DNA from: Owenia fusiformis
Taxonomy: Eukaryota > Annelida > Polychaeta > Sabellida > Oweniidae
Reading direction: 5' to 3'
Assembly (NCBI GenBank): GCA_903813345.2
Contig: CAIIXF020000001.1
Span: 52,841,885-52,905,884 of the forward strand
DNA: 64,000 nucleotides
Shown: positions 51,301 to 61,192 of the stretch, piece by piece
Layout of the letters: the number at the start of each line of letters is the position of its first letter
How positions within the stretch are numbered: the first letter of the stretch is position 1
Made by a program: the position numbers and the translations under genes
The notes under the pieces: generated by a model
Told to the model about the DNA's origin: nothing
The model's database searches: none
What the model saw: the letters and a program-made list of their open reading frames with translations, nothing else

Positions 51301-54300
51301 ATAAAGCTTCAGATTAACATGTTGATGACACTCTAAAAGAAGCAGACTCTTTTTCTTGTTTGGAGGAGGAGAAAGGGGTCGTCCACTTGTCCATATGCAT
51401 CTTGAATATCAATAACTTGTTTATTAGAAGATAAAATAAGGGTTGTAAGAAAAACATTGGCATGAGTTTTGAAAAGATCACTTGCAACGATTACAGCCCC
51501 TATCCCTTATATCCTTTAAACTTGCCTTGAGTCTGTGGAAGTGCAACTCGTCCCATAAACAGTATAGTCCCAGATTGTTTGTGCCTTATCACAAACAAGA
51601 ATGGATGATCTGCCCTGAATCTTTTAGGTAAAGACCAGAAAATTGTTGCAGCAGTAGCCGCTGTTGCCTCTATACCTGTGATTATAAAAACAACAGATCT
51701 GACTTACTTGGTGTGGTAACACGCCCCATAAACAATATGGTCCCTGACTTTTTGTGCCGAATTAAGAATATAAATGGATGGTTGGCCTTAAACAACTTGA
51801 TGCCTCTGTTGATGACTACTCCAGTTGATGCAGTGGCTTCTGTCCCTATAAATCACCATCTTGCAAATGCTTACCATAGTTTACATTTCAAAACAGATTG
51901 CCAAAATTGAAGTGTTGCTTCATTTCAAAAGGGAGATTTTTAAGAAAATATTTCACTTTTTTAATATTTGAAACTGCCAAACAAAAAGCTAATTTTGTAA
52001 TCTTCAGTCAAACATTCAATGACAATTTAGATATTCTGTCTCAAAACCATTAGATAGAATGACGGTTCTTATTTGGTTAAAGAATTCTTCACATATAACA
52101 TTTGTAACCTGTTACATTTAATGACTAGAACAATGTTTCAGTTGAATTGTTTAGACATCATAAAACACATTAAAGTTCTCTTTGACCAAAAAAACTATGT
52201 TACCTTCTTCATTCACTTTAACAAATGCCTCATGAATGACTGCACTGATGAACACTCCACAAGATCCACAAAGAGGTGAGAAGTCTGCCCCGAAATTGAA
52301 TGCATCGACCATTCCAAGTGCTTGGAGGTATTCCTTCAGCTTATAACGCAACTTCATCTCAAATTTAGGTAACCATACTTGTACACTTGTGTGAGTAGAA
52401 CTACGAGGATATAAGAGCTCGTTCAATGCAGCTTTTAAGTTAATCGGATTCAAGGTTGCCTCTAGACTACTCAAGCCATCTAGGTCATTTGGAAGGATAA
52501 CAATCATACTGATGTCCTCTCCAGCATATGGTAGCTCCAACAGCTGAGCGTTTAATGTGTTGTCTTCATAATACCTGTATGTGCTCTGGTTGTACATCAT
52601 TTCAACTTGAATCTGATTTGAAGGACTAACATGAAAGGTTGCAGGCTCTGTTAGGTCTGGATTGAATTTGTTAAGCCAGTCACCTTTAAAGTAAATTGCA
52701 TTGACCAAGAAGAGCACTGTAAGAGCTGTGACATCTCCCTCTTGTAGAAGCTCTGGGATTTTTTCTTCTGTATGGTTTGAGACCCATTCATTAATGTATT
52801 CTCTCGCCACAGTACTGTTGTTTTCAAAATCAAGCTCTTTAAGGGTTGCAAAGTAAAACTGTATGACATTGTTTCGATACTCCTGCTCAATCATGAAACC
52901 ATCATCGGGGAATAGATTGTTAGCAGCATTCAATGTGTAGTCATTATTTGGTACATTCAAGGCCGTAAGGAGAGCCTTGAACAAAGGGTGGACACATGCT
53001 GGGTACTTCAACACGTCTTTCATTTCTGTAGCAGTATTTCCTGCAGTTCCAAGGTATGTCATCGCTAGTGCTGTTGAGATGCTAAATGGACTGAAGAATA
53101 TATTGTCATTCACTGGATCGGTCAAATCAGACAGCATCTGTTGGTACAAGTTTAATGCAAATTCATTGATGGCGTCACCAAGTGGTCTTGTATCACTACT
53201 GCAAAATTGTGGTGGAGCTGTGCCACAGTCTATACTCTTCAATGATAGATAAAGCAGCAACCAAAACATATTTCCTGGTCTGTCTAGTAATGACGATGTT
53301 AGAAACTCAAATCAGAGAAAAGTTCACTGTGTTGAATTGACTGATGCTGTTCTATATGATTGAATGAAGTATGATATTTTATGTCAATGTGAAAGTCATT
53401 TGATGTCATGCTCCTAGCCACGATAGTGTCTGTATTTCATCAGAATGGATTTAAACATCACGTTTACAGAGTGTGCATATTCATTTTGAAGATGCCTACA
53501 TGTATATCTGCATGATAATGATTTGTAAAATTGTTCTGTTTCTCATCAGTGTCATTGTTACATGTGGTTAAACTGTTCTGACAAGTGCTAGTTTTATGAG
53601 CCAATATATTTAATTCAAAACATTTCGTAGAGGCAAATACAATAAACTATTTCAGCAAGAAATAAAACGACCATCAATACAACTACATCTAAATGCCACC
53701 ATGAGGCTTGTAATTGCAGCCTAGCATAAAACAACTATTGACATATGGATAATATTCAAAGCACCTTTCAACAAAATAGTGAATCTATGAGTTTAGGGGC
53801 CATACCAGTTTTTTAGATAAAGATTTTTTGAATATTCAAGAAACTACATGACAATTAACTTTCAAAAATAGTGACCTTTATGTCCCCACTACACAATGTG
53901 AGGCCATATTGTTATCCTAGGCACATCTGTGTGTCTGTCTATCTGTCCCTCATCGTCACTTTCAAACACTTTAGAGGTAGAAATTAGAGATTTCAAGCTT
54001 TGTCTCACCTTTCTATTAGGATTGGTTCAGATTCCAATAACAGCTGATCCATGGATATACAAGTATATTATTTTTTAATTGGAAATCAAAACTGGACCCG
54101 AATTTTAAATAATGAGCATTTTACCATCTATGCCCATTCTGGGTAAATTTAGGTGGCCATTTTGGACTAGCCATTAGGAAAAACTGGTTTTAATGTCTTG
54201 TCTATGCATTTCCAGCCAAATCATTTGATGGATCATTTTGATATTTTTAGGGATGCTTTTTAATGTTAAAGTTTACAACTGATATGCTTTTTGGGCACAC

Positions 54301-57300
54301 TGGATAATTCTTTGGTGGCCATTTTGGATTTTTTGTCCTAAAACCTTGTCTCTTCAACTGATTAATGTTGGGCATTTAGGATGAAAAATCTATATAGGAT
54401 CACCCATTGGTGGGGACATGTTGTACATGATTGTGTCCTTGTTTCTGAATACAATTATAGGCATCCATATCTCTTTATGTTTATTAAAGGGTGAATAGCT
54501 GTAGAAATAATGTCATCCTTAATAACCCTAAAACAGTAATATTCATAATGATGAAGAAAATTCTTCTGAGTATGGCAAGCTCCAAATTGAATCAACTAAT
54601 TGTCGCCTTCGGTCTATTGATTGTGTAGGTAACATGTCATTAATCTAAGCTAGATGTCATTATTTTGAAATGTTTTAGGCTTATTTCAGATGATAATAAG
54701 GCGTTTAAGCTACCACTGTTTTTCACAACCTAAACGGGAAAGTAAATTGTTTAAGCGATGCATTTGTATGGGCCATTGGTCATACATATAGGTTGGCGTT
54801 TCGGTTTATATGCAAGCTTAAACTCCCTAATTACAGCTATGAGCCCATCAATTTAAATATTCAAATTATCGTATTATGTTATGTATACTAGTATCATGTG
54901 TTGCATGATCCTAAAGAACTAAAGCAAAAATTAATTCAAATTTTGGCAGTTCATCTTTATTTTTTGTTGTAAGCAATTAGATACAGGTTCATACTTTGTG
55001 AACAGTTTGAAGACATTGACAAAAATAGCGTTATGTAAATGATCTTCTAAAAGAGGTTGCTTAAAAACAACAGTCATGGCAACACAAAATAATTACTGTT
55101 GTACACATTGTAAATGACAAAGTTACTTCTTTCCTTATTGTCGCCTGTAGCAGTAGATGGGCTTGGTATGTCTCCAGACCTAAGTTGTGCCGCTTCATAT
55201 GCAATCAATGTTGTCTGCTTTTCAAAATGTCAAATAATTTTTGTTTTTGAAATAATTTTTTGGGTTGATTTCAATCAGTCTTGTTATTATCTACTTCTTC
55301 AGTTGATGTTATGCATTTAACCTCTTTGACAAAAAAGTACTTATTAATTACTCTATATTTTCTTGCATATTGCAAATATATTTGGAAATGTATCAATTCC
55401 TCAGTCCATCCTCTTTTGCATCAGTCAAATTGCACACTAATAATTCCAGAAAAAATGTTATAACCGTTTTGAAAATTGTGGTGTGAGCATGAATACTAAA
55501 TTCAGCAGATGCAAAACCAACCACATTAATCATGGATTTCTGACCTTGCCTGAAAACCTTAAAAATATTAACAGCATTTTACTCAACATTTTGGACCATT
55601 TCATTGAATTTGAACCTGTGGTCGGCTGTTCTTCAATAACACATGTCTTAAAATATCATACTTGTCAGCACTAGGAAAATGCCAATTTTGTTAAAAAAAT
55701 GCCAGTTTTGCAAGTATATTCTTTGAAAGACTGATAAGCGTTAACAATTTATTATTTTCCCAAAGTGAGACATTCACTACTGAAGTTGTCATGTGCAAAT
55801 TAATTGATTAATGCATTGTACTTTCCAATATTTAATTTCATTAAAAAATATTAAAATATTACTAAATGTAAGCATGTTTATTGTCTCATGATCCAAAAAT
55901 ACTAGAATTGCAACATATACACAGAATGTATTATGAATAAAAATGTCAATGTCCCTTTATTAAAGAATGCTGCATTTGTAGTATTATCCTTAGTGCCAGA
56001 GCTTAGTGTAATGATATTGGGCTACAGTGTGATGGTTAGCATAATAATTCATGTATAATTGTATGGTTTCAAGTATGTGACCATTTCAACAAGCCTGTTA
56101 AATTCTATATTTAGTTATTTTTAATTATTGAATGCAAAATACACTCAAAAGTGAATAATACTTAGTTCTCATTTATAGCTATCTCATTGTTAAAGATATC
56201 AATATGTAAATCGGAGTATATTTGATTGTATTGAGAAGTTGTTATTTAATGCCCAACATACACATATTTTCTTGCCAACAGCCAGTCGGTGTGACCCCAG
56301 GAACATCGGGGTACAACCTACATCAGCTTCAGGGCAACAAGAGTCACGGCACAGAAAAACGTGGTTATTTACTGAAACGTAGTGAAGGAAAACTGAAGAA
56401 AATGTGGCAGAAAAGACTGTGTTCTGTGAAGGAAGGATCACTGGCTATCAGTCATTCAGATGTGAGTAGATGTTGCAGGCCTGTAGCTACTAGCCAGGGG
56501 GGGTTGGAGTGTCTGAACAAATCCCCTTCGCAAAAATTCTTTCAAAATTATGCTTTCACGCTAATGATTTTGGGCCAAAGTTGTCAAACGTGAAGTCCCC
56601 TGGAATTTTTTGAAGAGTAAACCCCCTTGACAAAATCGGCTACAGGCTTGTGCTGTCTCATGGCAGAATGAATTTCTATCTGGTGGCATAATCTTTAGAC
56701 AATGATATCTGCTAGTATAGGTTTTCAGATTGTACTTAAGCGTCCTCATTTACCACATGAAACTCCCCCTTCTTCAATGAACATATTTCTATATCTGTTT
56801 TCAGGAAAGTAAAGATCCAGTTAGACTTAATCTGTTGACCTGCCAAGTGAAGGTGAGTGTATCCGATACCTGGAAATCCTGGCCAACATAGGGAAGCAAA
56901 AAATTGTCCATGTATTAAGTCTGATACAAGTGAAAAACAAATTACTGTACTTGTGTCAAAATGCATGAATATGTATTTACAAATACATTTTTGTATTGTT
57001 TATGCTTACATGCCATATTTTTAATATGTGTTTTTATAAATACAATTGTTTTTCAGCTAATACCTGACGACCCTGGGAAGAAATGTTTTGACCTGATATC
57101 TAGCTCAAGTAAGTTAATTGGCCCACAAATTAACATTGGCCTAAGGAGTCATATCATAATAAATGTGTGTTTTTGCAAAATAGCAAGGAAATTCCTTTCC
57201 CTCTGTTTGTTTAATCTTATCAAACATCACATCCTAATATCTCTCATTTGGAATTACAGTTTTGTAATAGCTGACAGAATGCACATGTTTACAATATGTT

Positions 57301-60300
57301 TAGGTTACTTGATATGTTTTGTTATCGATAGTCATTATAGGTCCACTTTACATATTTAAATATGTCCCTATATGTTGCATTTCAGAAAACAGAACATATC
57401 ATTTCCAAGCTGATGATGAGTTTGAGATGGAGAGGTAAGAACTTAATATCACTTTAGTTGATTTTAAATGTGCAGAATATCAATGAGGTATTTTCATATT
57501 TTCACCCTTTGTGTCTATGTCTAATGTTGTGCTTTCTTTTTTCATTTTCATCTAGTTGGATCTCAGTGTTAAATAATGCCAAAGAGTCTGTGTTACTTGA
57601 GGCATTTGGAGATACAGGGAAGGCAAGCAGTATGAAAAACAGTGTTAGGGAATTAAGAACAGGGATCATGAAGGAGATACAGAGACTACAAGGGAACAAT
57701 ATATGCTGTGATTGTAGTGCTGCAGGTAACAAATGTATTTATTCCCCTTAACTCCAAGGAGGGCTGGCTCCCATAATACAATCTCAATATTTTCCAACAA
57801 TGAAAAAGTCCGACAACAAACTTGTTAAAAGCTCATAATCAGCAATCCAAAATATTCGAATTAATATCTTGATCACTTCTTGTGTGTTTTGAATATTTTT
57901 ATCGCACTTTGAAAAAGTGCTATATTGTCGTCGTCTTGTGCTGTTGGGCGGGCGTGCGGGCATTTGGGCGTGCGTGCGGGCGGGCGGGACATAAACTAAA
58001 TCTTGTCATCAAATTTCCAGGATAACTGCTTACCTGTTCAACTTGAAATTTTTACAGATGCAAGAGCAGACTAGTACCAAGATCTGATTAGGTTAAGGGC
58101 ATGCTGGGTAAACTATGTGGTGGCCATTTTGAATTTTTCAACAAATCTTGTCATCAAAATTCCAGGAAAACCACTTATCCGTTCAACTTGAGATTTTTAC
58201 AGATGCAAGAGCAGACTATTGCCAAGATCTGATTAGGTTTTGGGTATGCTGGCTGAATTACATGGTGGCCATTTTGAATTTTTGAATTTGGCGGCCATTT
58301 TGAATTTTTAAAAACATCTACAAGTTCTCAGAAGTTCAAATCTGACCTTAGATTTCAGATTTGACCTTTCATTCACCTTCAGTGACCTTGAAAAGGTCAA
58401 AAAAGTTGATTTTCTAAATTGATATTTTGGATTTAAATTTAGGTCAGCTTAATTACAAAACACCTACTGAGGTCTGAAAAAGTGAAATTTTAAAGGTCGA
58501 AAGTCAAGGTCATTAAACTAGGTCACAAATGATGTTATCCAAGTTTCTCAAAGTTTGAGACTACAAATCAATTCTTGTCATCAAAATTCCAAGAAAACCG
58601 CTAACCTGTTCAACTTGAAATTTTTACACATGCAATAGCAGACTAGTGCCAAGATCTGATTAGGTTAAGGGCATGCTGGGTAAACTACGTGGTGGCCATT
58701 TTGAATTTTTCAACAAATCTTGTCATCAAAATTCCAGGAAAACCACTTATCCGTTCAACTTGAAATTTTTACAGATGCAAGAACAGACTATTGCCAAGAT
58801 CTGATTAGGTTTTGGGTATGCTGGCTGAATTACATGGTGGCCATTTTGAATTTTTCAATTTGGCGGCCATTTTGAATTTTTCAACTTGCTCCAAATTGAC
58901 CAAATTTTTTTAAAAAACATCTACAAGTTCTCAGAAGTTCAAATCTGACCTTAGATTTCAGATTTGACCTTTCGTTGACCTTCAGTGGCCTTGAAAAGGT
59001 CAAAAATTTGATTTTCTAAATTGATATTTTGGATTTAAATTTAGGTCAGCTAATTACAAAAGACCTACTGAGGTCTGAAAAAGTGAAATTTTCAAGGTCG
59101 AAGGTCATCAAATTAGGTCACAAACAATGTTATCTAAATTTTCCCAAAGTTCAAGACTACAAATAAATTCTTGTCATCAAAATTGCAGGAAAACCGCTAA
59201 CCTTGTCAACTTGAAATGTTTACAGATGGAAGAGCAGACTAGTGCCAAGGTCTGATTAGGTTTTGGCCATGCTGGGTAAATTGCATGGTGGCCAGTTTTC
59301 TCTTCAAAGTGCGATATTTATCACTGTGTGTCTTGTTATTAAGTAGTATGACCAAAACTTGTGATTCAAAATTTGAATTGAATTCACGACATCCTTCAAA
59401 ATTGGATTCATTGTTGGAAAATACCAAGTTGCGTCCCATAAAAACATTTGAGATTATTAAGACCCAGATTAGAATGTACATGTATTTGCTAATCTGTCAC
59501 CAGGAATGATCAAGTGTTTTTTCTTGGGAACACTTATAGATAAGGCCATAAGAAGTAGATTCTTTGTTTTGCGTCCCCTTGCTTGCACGATTTTGAGTAA
59601 ATCAGAAAAACAAACACATCCAAATAGCAATCACAAGGGTCTGAAAGTACCATCACATTTCATTCAATCAGAATCAGACGAAATGGCGGATAATTTGACG
59701 TGTGTCAAAACTGACAGTGTTATAATTACTTTGGCATACACATGATTGTGTATTTTCTTATTTTTTACCCTTGAATAATAGCTATGTTTAAATATATTGT
59801 ATAAAATGTATAGATATGTGTTTGTAATCACTGCAAATTGGTATGTCATCTCTTTTTATGCCCATAAAATGTATACATTTCTCAGCAAACAAGTTTGTGT
59901 TTTTTCTTGAGTTTGTGTTTGTTTTCCTTGTACCCTTGCATGATTTGGTTTTTACCAGGACGCAAAACAAAGAATCTACTTCTTATGGCCTAACTTCTTT
60001 CAGTTTTGCATTCGTTTCAATGACCATATTTTTTTCAAAAAACTTCAATGATGATGAAATCTGCAGAATTAATGTCTGATGATTTTAAATCCTGTGAATT
60101 TCATAACATAAATGAAAATAATGAATGGGAAGTATTCTAATGATAGAATTATCGAGATCATCGATGTGTTGTTTATTTACGAAATAATCTTTGATTTTAA
60201 TTAATTTTTCACTAGATCCAGAATGGTTGTCAACGAACCTTGGAGTACTGATCTGTCTAGAGTGCTGTGGAATACATAGAGAGATGGGGGTACACATATC

Positions 60301-60715
60301 AAGAACTCAGTCAATAATTATAGATGAAATAGGAACTGCTCAATTATTGGTATGTATCATAAGCATATCCAAATTCATTTATTTGAAAAAGAATGACTGA
60401 TTATCCATAATCATGTTACATTTCATTTTTGGCACCTACAAAGTCAACTTATAAATACAGTTTGTAATTTCTATTAATATGTGACTGACATATGTTTCTC
60501 ACATCATTAATTTTGACAATTTCGAAAATGACAGCTTTCAATCAAATCACTCAACTTTTCAGATGTTTAGGAAAACAAACATGAGTTTAGAATTCATCAA
60601 ATTTTTTAAATATTTATTTCTAGATTGCTCGAGTGATGAGCAACCAAGGTTTCAATGATATATTTGAGGCCACCTTGCCAAGTATAGATGTCAAGCCTAG
60701 ACCTGATAGCAATAT
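36373..60715 (+). CDS. ASAP: ASAP-family Arf GTPase-activating protein (BAR-PH-ArfGAP), 3' partial
   Basis: Stimulates Arf-GTP hydrolysis at curved, phosphoinositide-rich membranes. Exons: 36373-36498, 42389-42461, 46344-46486, 46918-47042, 47341-47413, 47655-47708, 49392-49477, 49741-49900, 50303-50326 (24-nt micro-exon), 56282-56461, 56805-56852, 57057-57108, 57386-57434, 57556-57725, 60216-60349, 60624-60715. Phases join into 529 residues. Start: [29 protein letters not shown] is typical of ASAP N-termini. BAR domain about 20-265, PH about 300-405 (KRGYLLKR ... MWQKRLCSV ... [11 protein letters not shown]). The Arf-GAP zinc finger starts at CCDC (~448-451), then CLEC and [12 protein letters not shown] with the arginine finger. 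Ankyrin and SH3 parts would lie to the right. Introns host a LINE, an antisense serpin and satellites. Paralog number not assignable. Confidence 0.95.
36800..37474 (+). CDS. LINE ORF1 protein, RNA-binding part (224 aa)
   Basis: Open from [14 protein letters not shown] to a TGA. It contains [19 protein letters not shown] and [17 protein letters not shown], matching the RNA-recognition-like end of non-LTR ORF1 proteins. A Gln/Pro/Ser-rich basic tail follows. The N-terminal part usual for CR1-group ORF1 is missing, suggesting a 5'-truncated copy. Confidence 0.7.
   Translation: MADTTVVNEIIEHQLKLENINISRTTRLGAFKDSERPRPLLIIFEDTEMRNDVMNAAPNLRKSTQWNRTYIQPDLSPYERRIAYELRQERNQRIQNGEQGLIIRNGKITKKRQADPPRQQYTRRPQLDTNVREISDKEDNISTHTDDTIESDMESQMYHPPRSPWQPHQHFPNSNRRIEIEKSASYHKADNPSPLPQTTSEYHTPDRQIEIIEETSYRSSSKKD
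37562..40486 (+). pseudogene. LINE ORF2 (endonuclease + reverse transcriptase) with one in-frame stop
   Basis: One frame of 975 codons interrupted by a single TAG (38408-38410). First part: APE-type endonuclease with [28 protein letters not shown] and GRSDHHML. Second part: reverse transcriptase with [47 protein letters not shown] and the catalytic FADD ([10 protein letters not shown]). The C-terminal tail ([28 protein letters not shown]) is intact. No ATG precedes the endonuclease domain in frame (first ATG near 37630). With one defect, the copy looks young. Confidence 0.9.
40567..42388. other. ASAP intron 1 remainder, with a small MITE
   Basis: 40895-41113 is bounded by TCTCCCCAGCATT and the inverse CTGGGGAGA, probably a MITE with G-rich filling. 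Nothing else recognisable up to exon 42389. Confidence 0.45.
43105..43475. repeat. ~30-bp minisatellite (TAGGGCATCTAGCTCATAGAACCCTTCATA)
   Basis: About twelve imperfect copies marked by GGGCATCTA(G/A)CTCAT(A/G)GAACCCTT in ASAP intron 2. A diverged pair of GTTTTGATG(T/A)GGGAATC units precedes it (near 42883 and 42942). Confidence 0.9.
44394..45597 (+). mobile_element. Helitron-like non-autonomous element E4
   Basis: Starts A|TCCCAACGAACGAAGTTCG, with the palindrome GAACGAAGTTC. A (GTCC)n/(GTCA)n array follows, then two ~455-bp repeats (marker ATTCTAAACCAAAGTAATTA near 44622 and 45080). It ends with the subterminal inverted repeat GTTCGTTGGGAT (45556-45567, exact inverse of the start), the hairpin ACTCCGCGGAGT and CTAG|T at 45594-45597. 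This matches the Helitron end rules. Same family layout as E3. In ASAP intron 2. No helicase. Confidence 0.8.
45598..46343. other. ASAP intron 2 remainder
   Basis: No repeat or exon seen. The 80-codon frame at 45909-46151 has no family resemblance. Confidence 0.5.
47881..49125. repeat. Satellite array, 11 copies of a 111/115-bp unit
   Basis: The marker (A/T)CAGCCTATTATATAC occurs at 47891, 48006, 48121, 48236, 48347, 48458, 48569, 48680, 48791, ~48906 and 49021. Spacing is 115, 115, 115, then 111 five times, then 115 twice. The 111-bp form lacks AATC after TTTTGATC and reads CCTTATGATTG. In the ASAP intron between exons 47655-47708 and 49392-49477. Confidence 0.95.
50000..50283. repeat. ~29-bp minisatellite (GTATCAGAAGCAATGCAATATATGACT)
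   Basis: Nine or so imperfect units with AGAAGCAATGCA(A/C)ATATGA, ending 20 bases before the ASAP micro-exon at 50303. Confidence 0.9.
50327..51419. other. ASAP intron 9, left part
   Basis: Contains two direct copies of an ATGT(T/C)ACCACCA(C/T)AAGT... segment (near 50378 and 50651), probably related repeats. No exon recognised. Confidence 0.4.
51420..51425 (-). terminator. AATAAA signal of the serpin
   Basis: TTTATT on the plus strand, 75 bases past the distal serpin stop codon (51500-51502) in the minus direction. Confidence 0.55.
51500..51675 (-). CDS. Serpin alternative last exon B (distal loop)
   Basis: After acceptor AATCACAG it encodes [19 protein letters not shown] followed by [13 protein letters not shown] and GTILFMGRV, ending TAG (51502-51500). 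P1 falls near Phe-Trp-Ser, suggesting a chymotrypsin- or elastase-like target. Its acceptor lies only 6 bases beyond exon A's stop. Confidence 0.88.
51500..53269 (-). CDS. Secreted serpin with two alternative reactive-loop exons
   Basis: Serine/cysteine protease inhibitor. The main exon 53269-52204 encodes 355 residues: a signal peptide ([18 protein letters not shown]), then [46 protein letters not shown] and [12 protein letters not shown]. It ends at a GT donor in the codon before the hinge Gly. Two downstream exons each supply, in the same phase, the hinge, loop and the final strand with stop: proximal 51845-51682 (409 aa in total) and distal 51675-51500 (413 aa). The strict hinge pattern (E-E-G-x-E-A-T-A) in both indicates inhibitory serpins. 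The gene lies antisense in ASAP intron 9 (50327-56281). Each terminal exon has its own stop, so they are mutually exclusive. Confidence 0.93.
51682..51845 (-). CDS. Serpin alternative last exon A (proximal loop)
   Basis: After acceptor TTATAG it encodes the loop [14 protein letters not shown] followed by [13 protein letters not shown] and GTILFMGRV, ending TAA (51684-51682). Loop alignment puts P1 near Asn-Arg-Gly; the only basic residue there (Arg) would suggest a trypsin-like target. Confidence 0.88.
53880..54419 (+). mobile_element. Rolling-circle-like element E5
   Basis: Bounded by ATGTCCCCAC (53880-53889) and its exact inverse GTGGGGACAT (54410-54419). A short (CTGT)n array (GTGTGTCTGTCTATCTGTCC) lies near the left end and GGCCATTTTGGA repeats inside. 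Downstream CATG-TTGTA-CATG could be the terminal hairpin. Layout as in E3/E4 but lacks a clear CTRR end. Confidence 0.55.
54420..56281. other. ASAP intron 9, right part
   Basis: AT-rich. I find no exon, RNA gene or clear repeat. Short open frames here (e.g. 55114-55320) have no flanking splice signals that fit. Confidence 0.45.
56477..56655. mobile_element. Short MITE-like insertion beside an ASAP donor site
   Basis: Ends GCAGGCCTGTAGC and GGCTACAGGCTTGTGC are imperfect inverse repeats enclosing G-run and C-run blocks. It begins only 15 bases after the exon 56282-56461 donor. Similar to 5740-5995. Confidence 0.5.
57900..59316 (+). mobile_element. Rolling-circle-like element E6
   Basis: The 14-bp ends TATCGCACTTTGAA (57900-57913) and TTCAAAGTGCGATA (59303-59316) are exact inverses. 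After the A|TC start comes the palindrome GCACTTTGAAAAAGTGC, then a GGGCG(G/T)GCGTGC array (~57948-57988). About 570-600-bp repeats follow (CTTGTCATCAAAATTCC near 58003, 58574, 59170) with TGACCTT and GGTGGCCATTTTG motifs. No CTRR end is visible. In ASAP intron 13. Confidence 0.65.
59543..59991. mobile_element. MITE with perfect 34-bp TIRs
   Basis: 59543-59576 and 59958-59991 are exact reverse complements (AGGCCATAAGAAGTAGATTC...). The ~380-base centre is non-coding in practice. Target duplication not evident. In ASAP intron 13, 225 bases before exon 60216. Confidence 0.85.
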
Positions 60716-60809
60716 GTGAGTATCGGACAATCATTTTTTTTTATTCAGTATCTATTACGTGAATAAATGTACATAGTGTCAAGCTGCAAAAAAACACTAA
60801 TGATACATA

Positions 60810-60893
60810 CAGTAAAACCTGTCTTTGTGAACAATTGTCTAGTGAACACCTGTGTCTAGCTCCATAGATGTTCACTGTACACAGGTTTTTCTG
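60810..60893. mobile_element. 84-bp TA-flanked MITE (CAGTAAAACCTGT ends)
   Basis: CAGTAAAACCTGT and the inverse ACAGGTTTTTCTG are flanked by TA (60808-60809, 60894-60895), as for Tc1/pogo-type elements. A second inner inverse pair GTGAAC/GTTCAC suggests a full foldback. Confidence 0.75.
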
Positions 60894-61186
60894 TATTATA
60901 GTATATGACTCCAATTATGCCTCATTAGAGGCCTCATTAACCCATTTACAAAACAAATGTTTGTTGTCTATAGCATGCATGGTGACTCACTGGTAACATC
61001 TATGTTTTGGATATGTCCTATGATTTCTATACAGATGTAACTAACATCTGTGCAGATTGTCTGTCCAGCCATTGCAGTCTATTTATATGAATACGAGAGT
61101 AGGAATAACTTTCTTGTCTCATGAGTTGAATGGTGTTCAATCTTTAAATCCTGTTGATCTCTGCCTCTCTTCACATCAATGTATAC

Positions 61187-61192
61187 TTTATT
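61187..61192 (-). terminator. AATAAA overlapping the stop codon of the cysteine-module gene
   Basis: On the minus strand the end reads CTAATAAAG: the TAA stop shares two bases with AATAAA. If used, the 3' UTR would be only 15-30 bases long. Confidence 0.4.

Noticed and set aside
53971-54170. Possible exon within ASAP intron 9 near E5
   Set aside because: The sequence belongs to the GGCCATTTTG repeats of E5 and contains stops in all frames.
55114-55320. 68-codon frame with a signal-peptide-like start
   Set aside because: No splice context, no homology and low-complexity hydrophobic composition in AT-rich intron.
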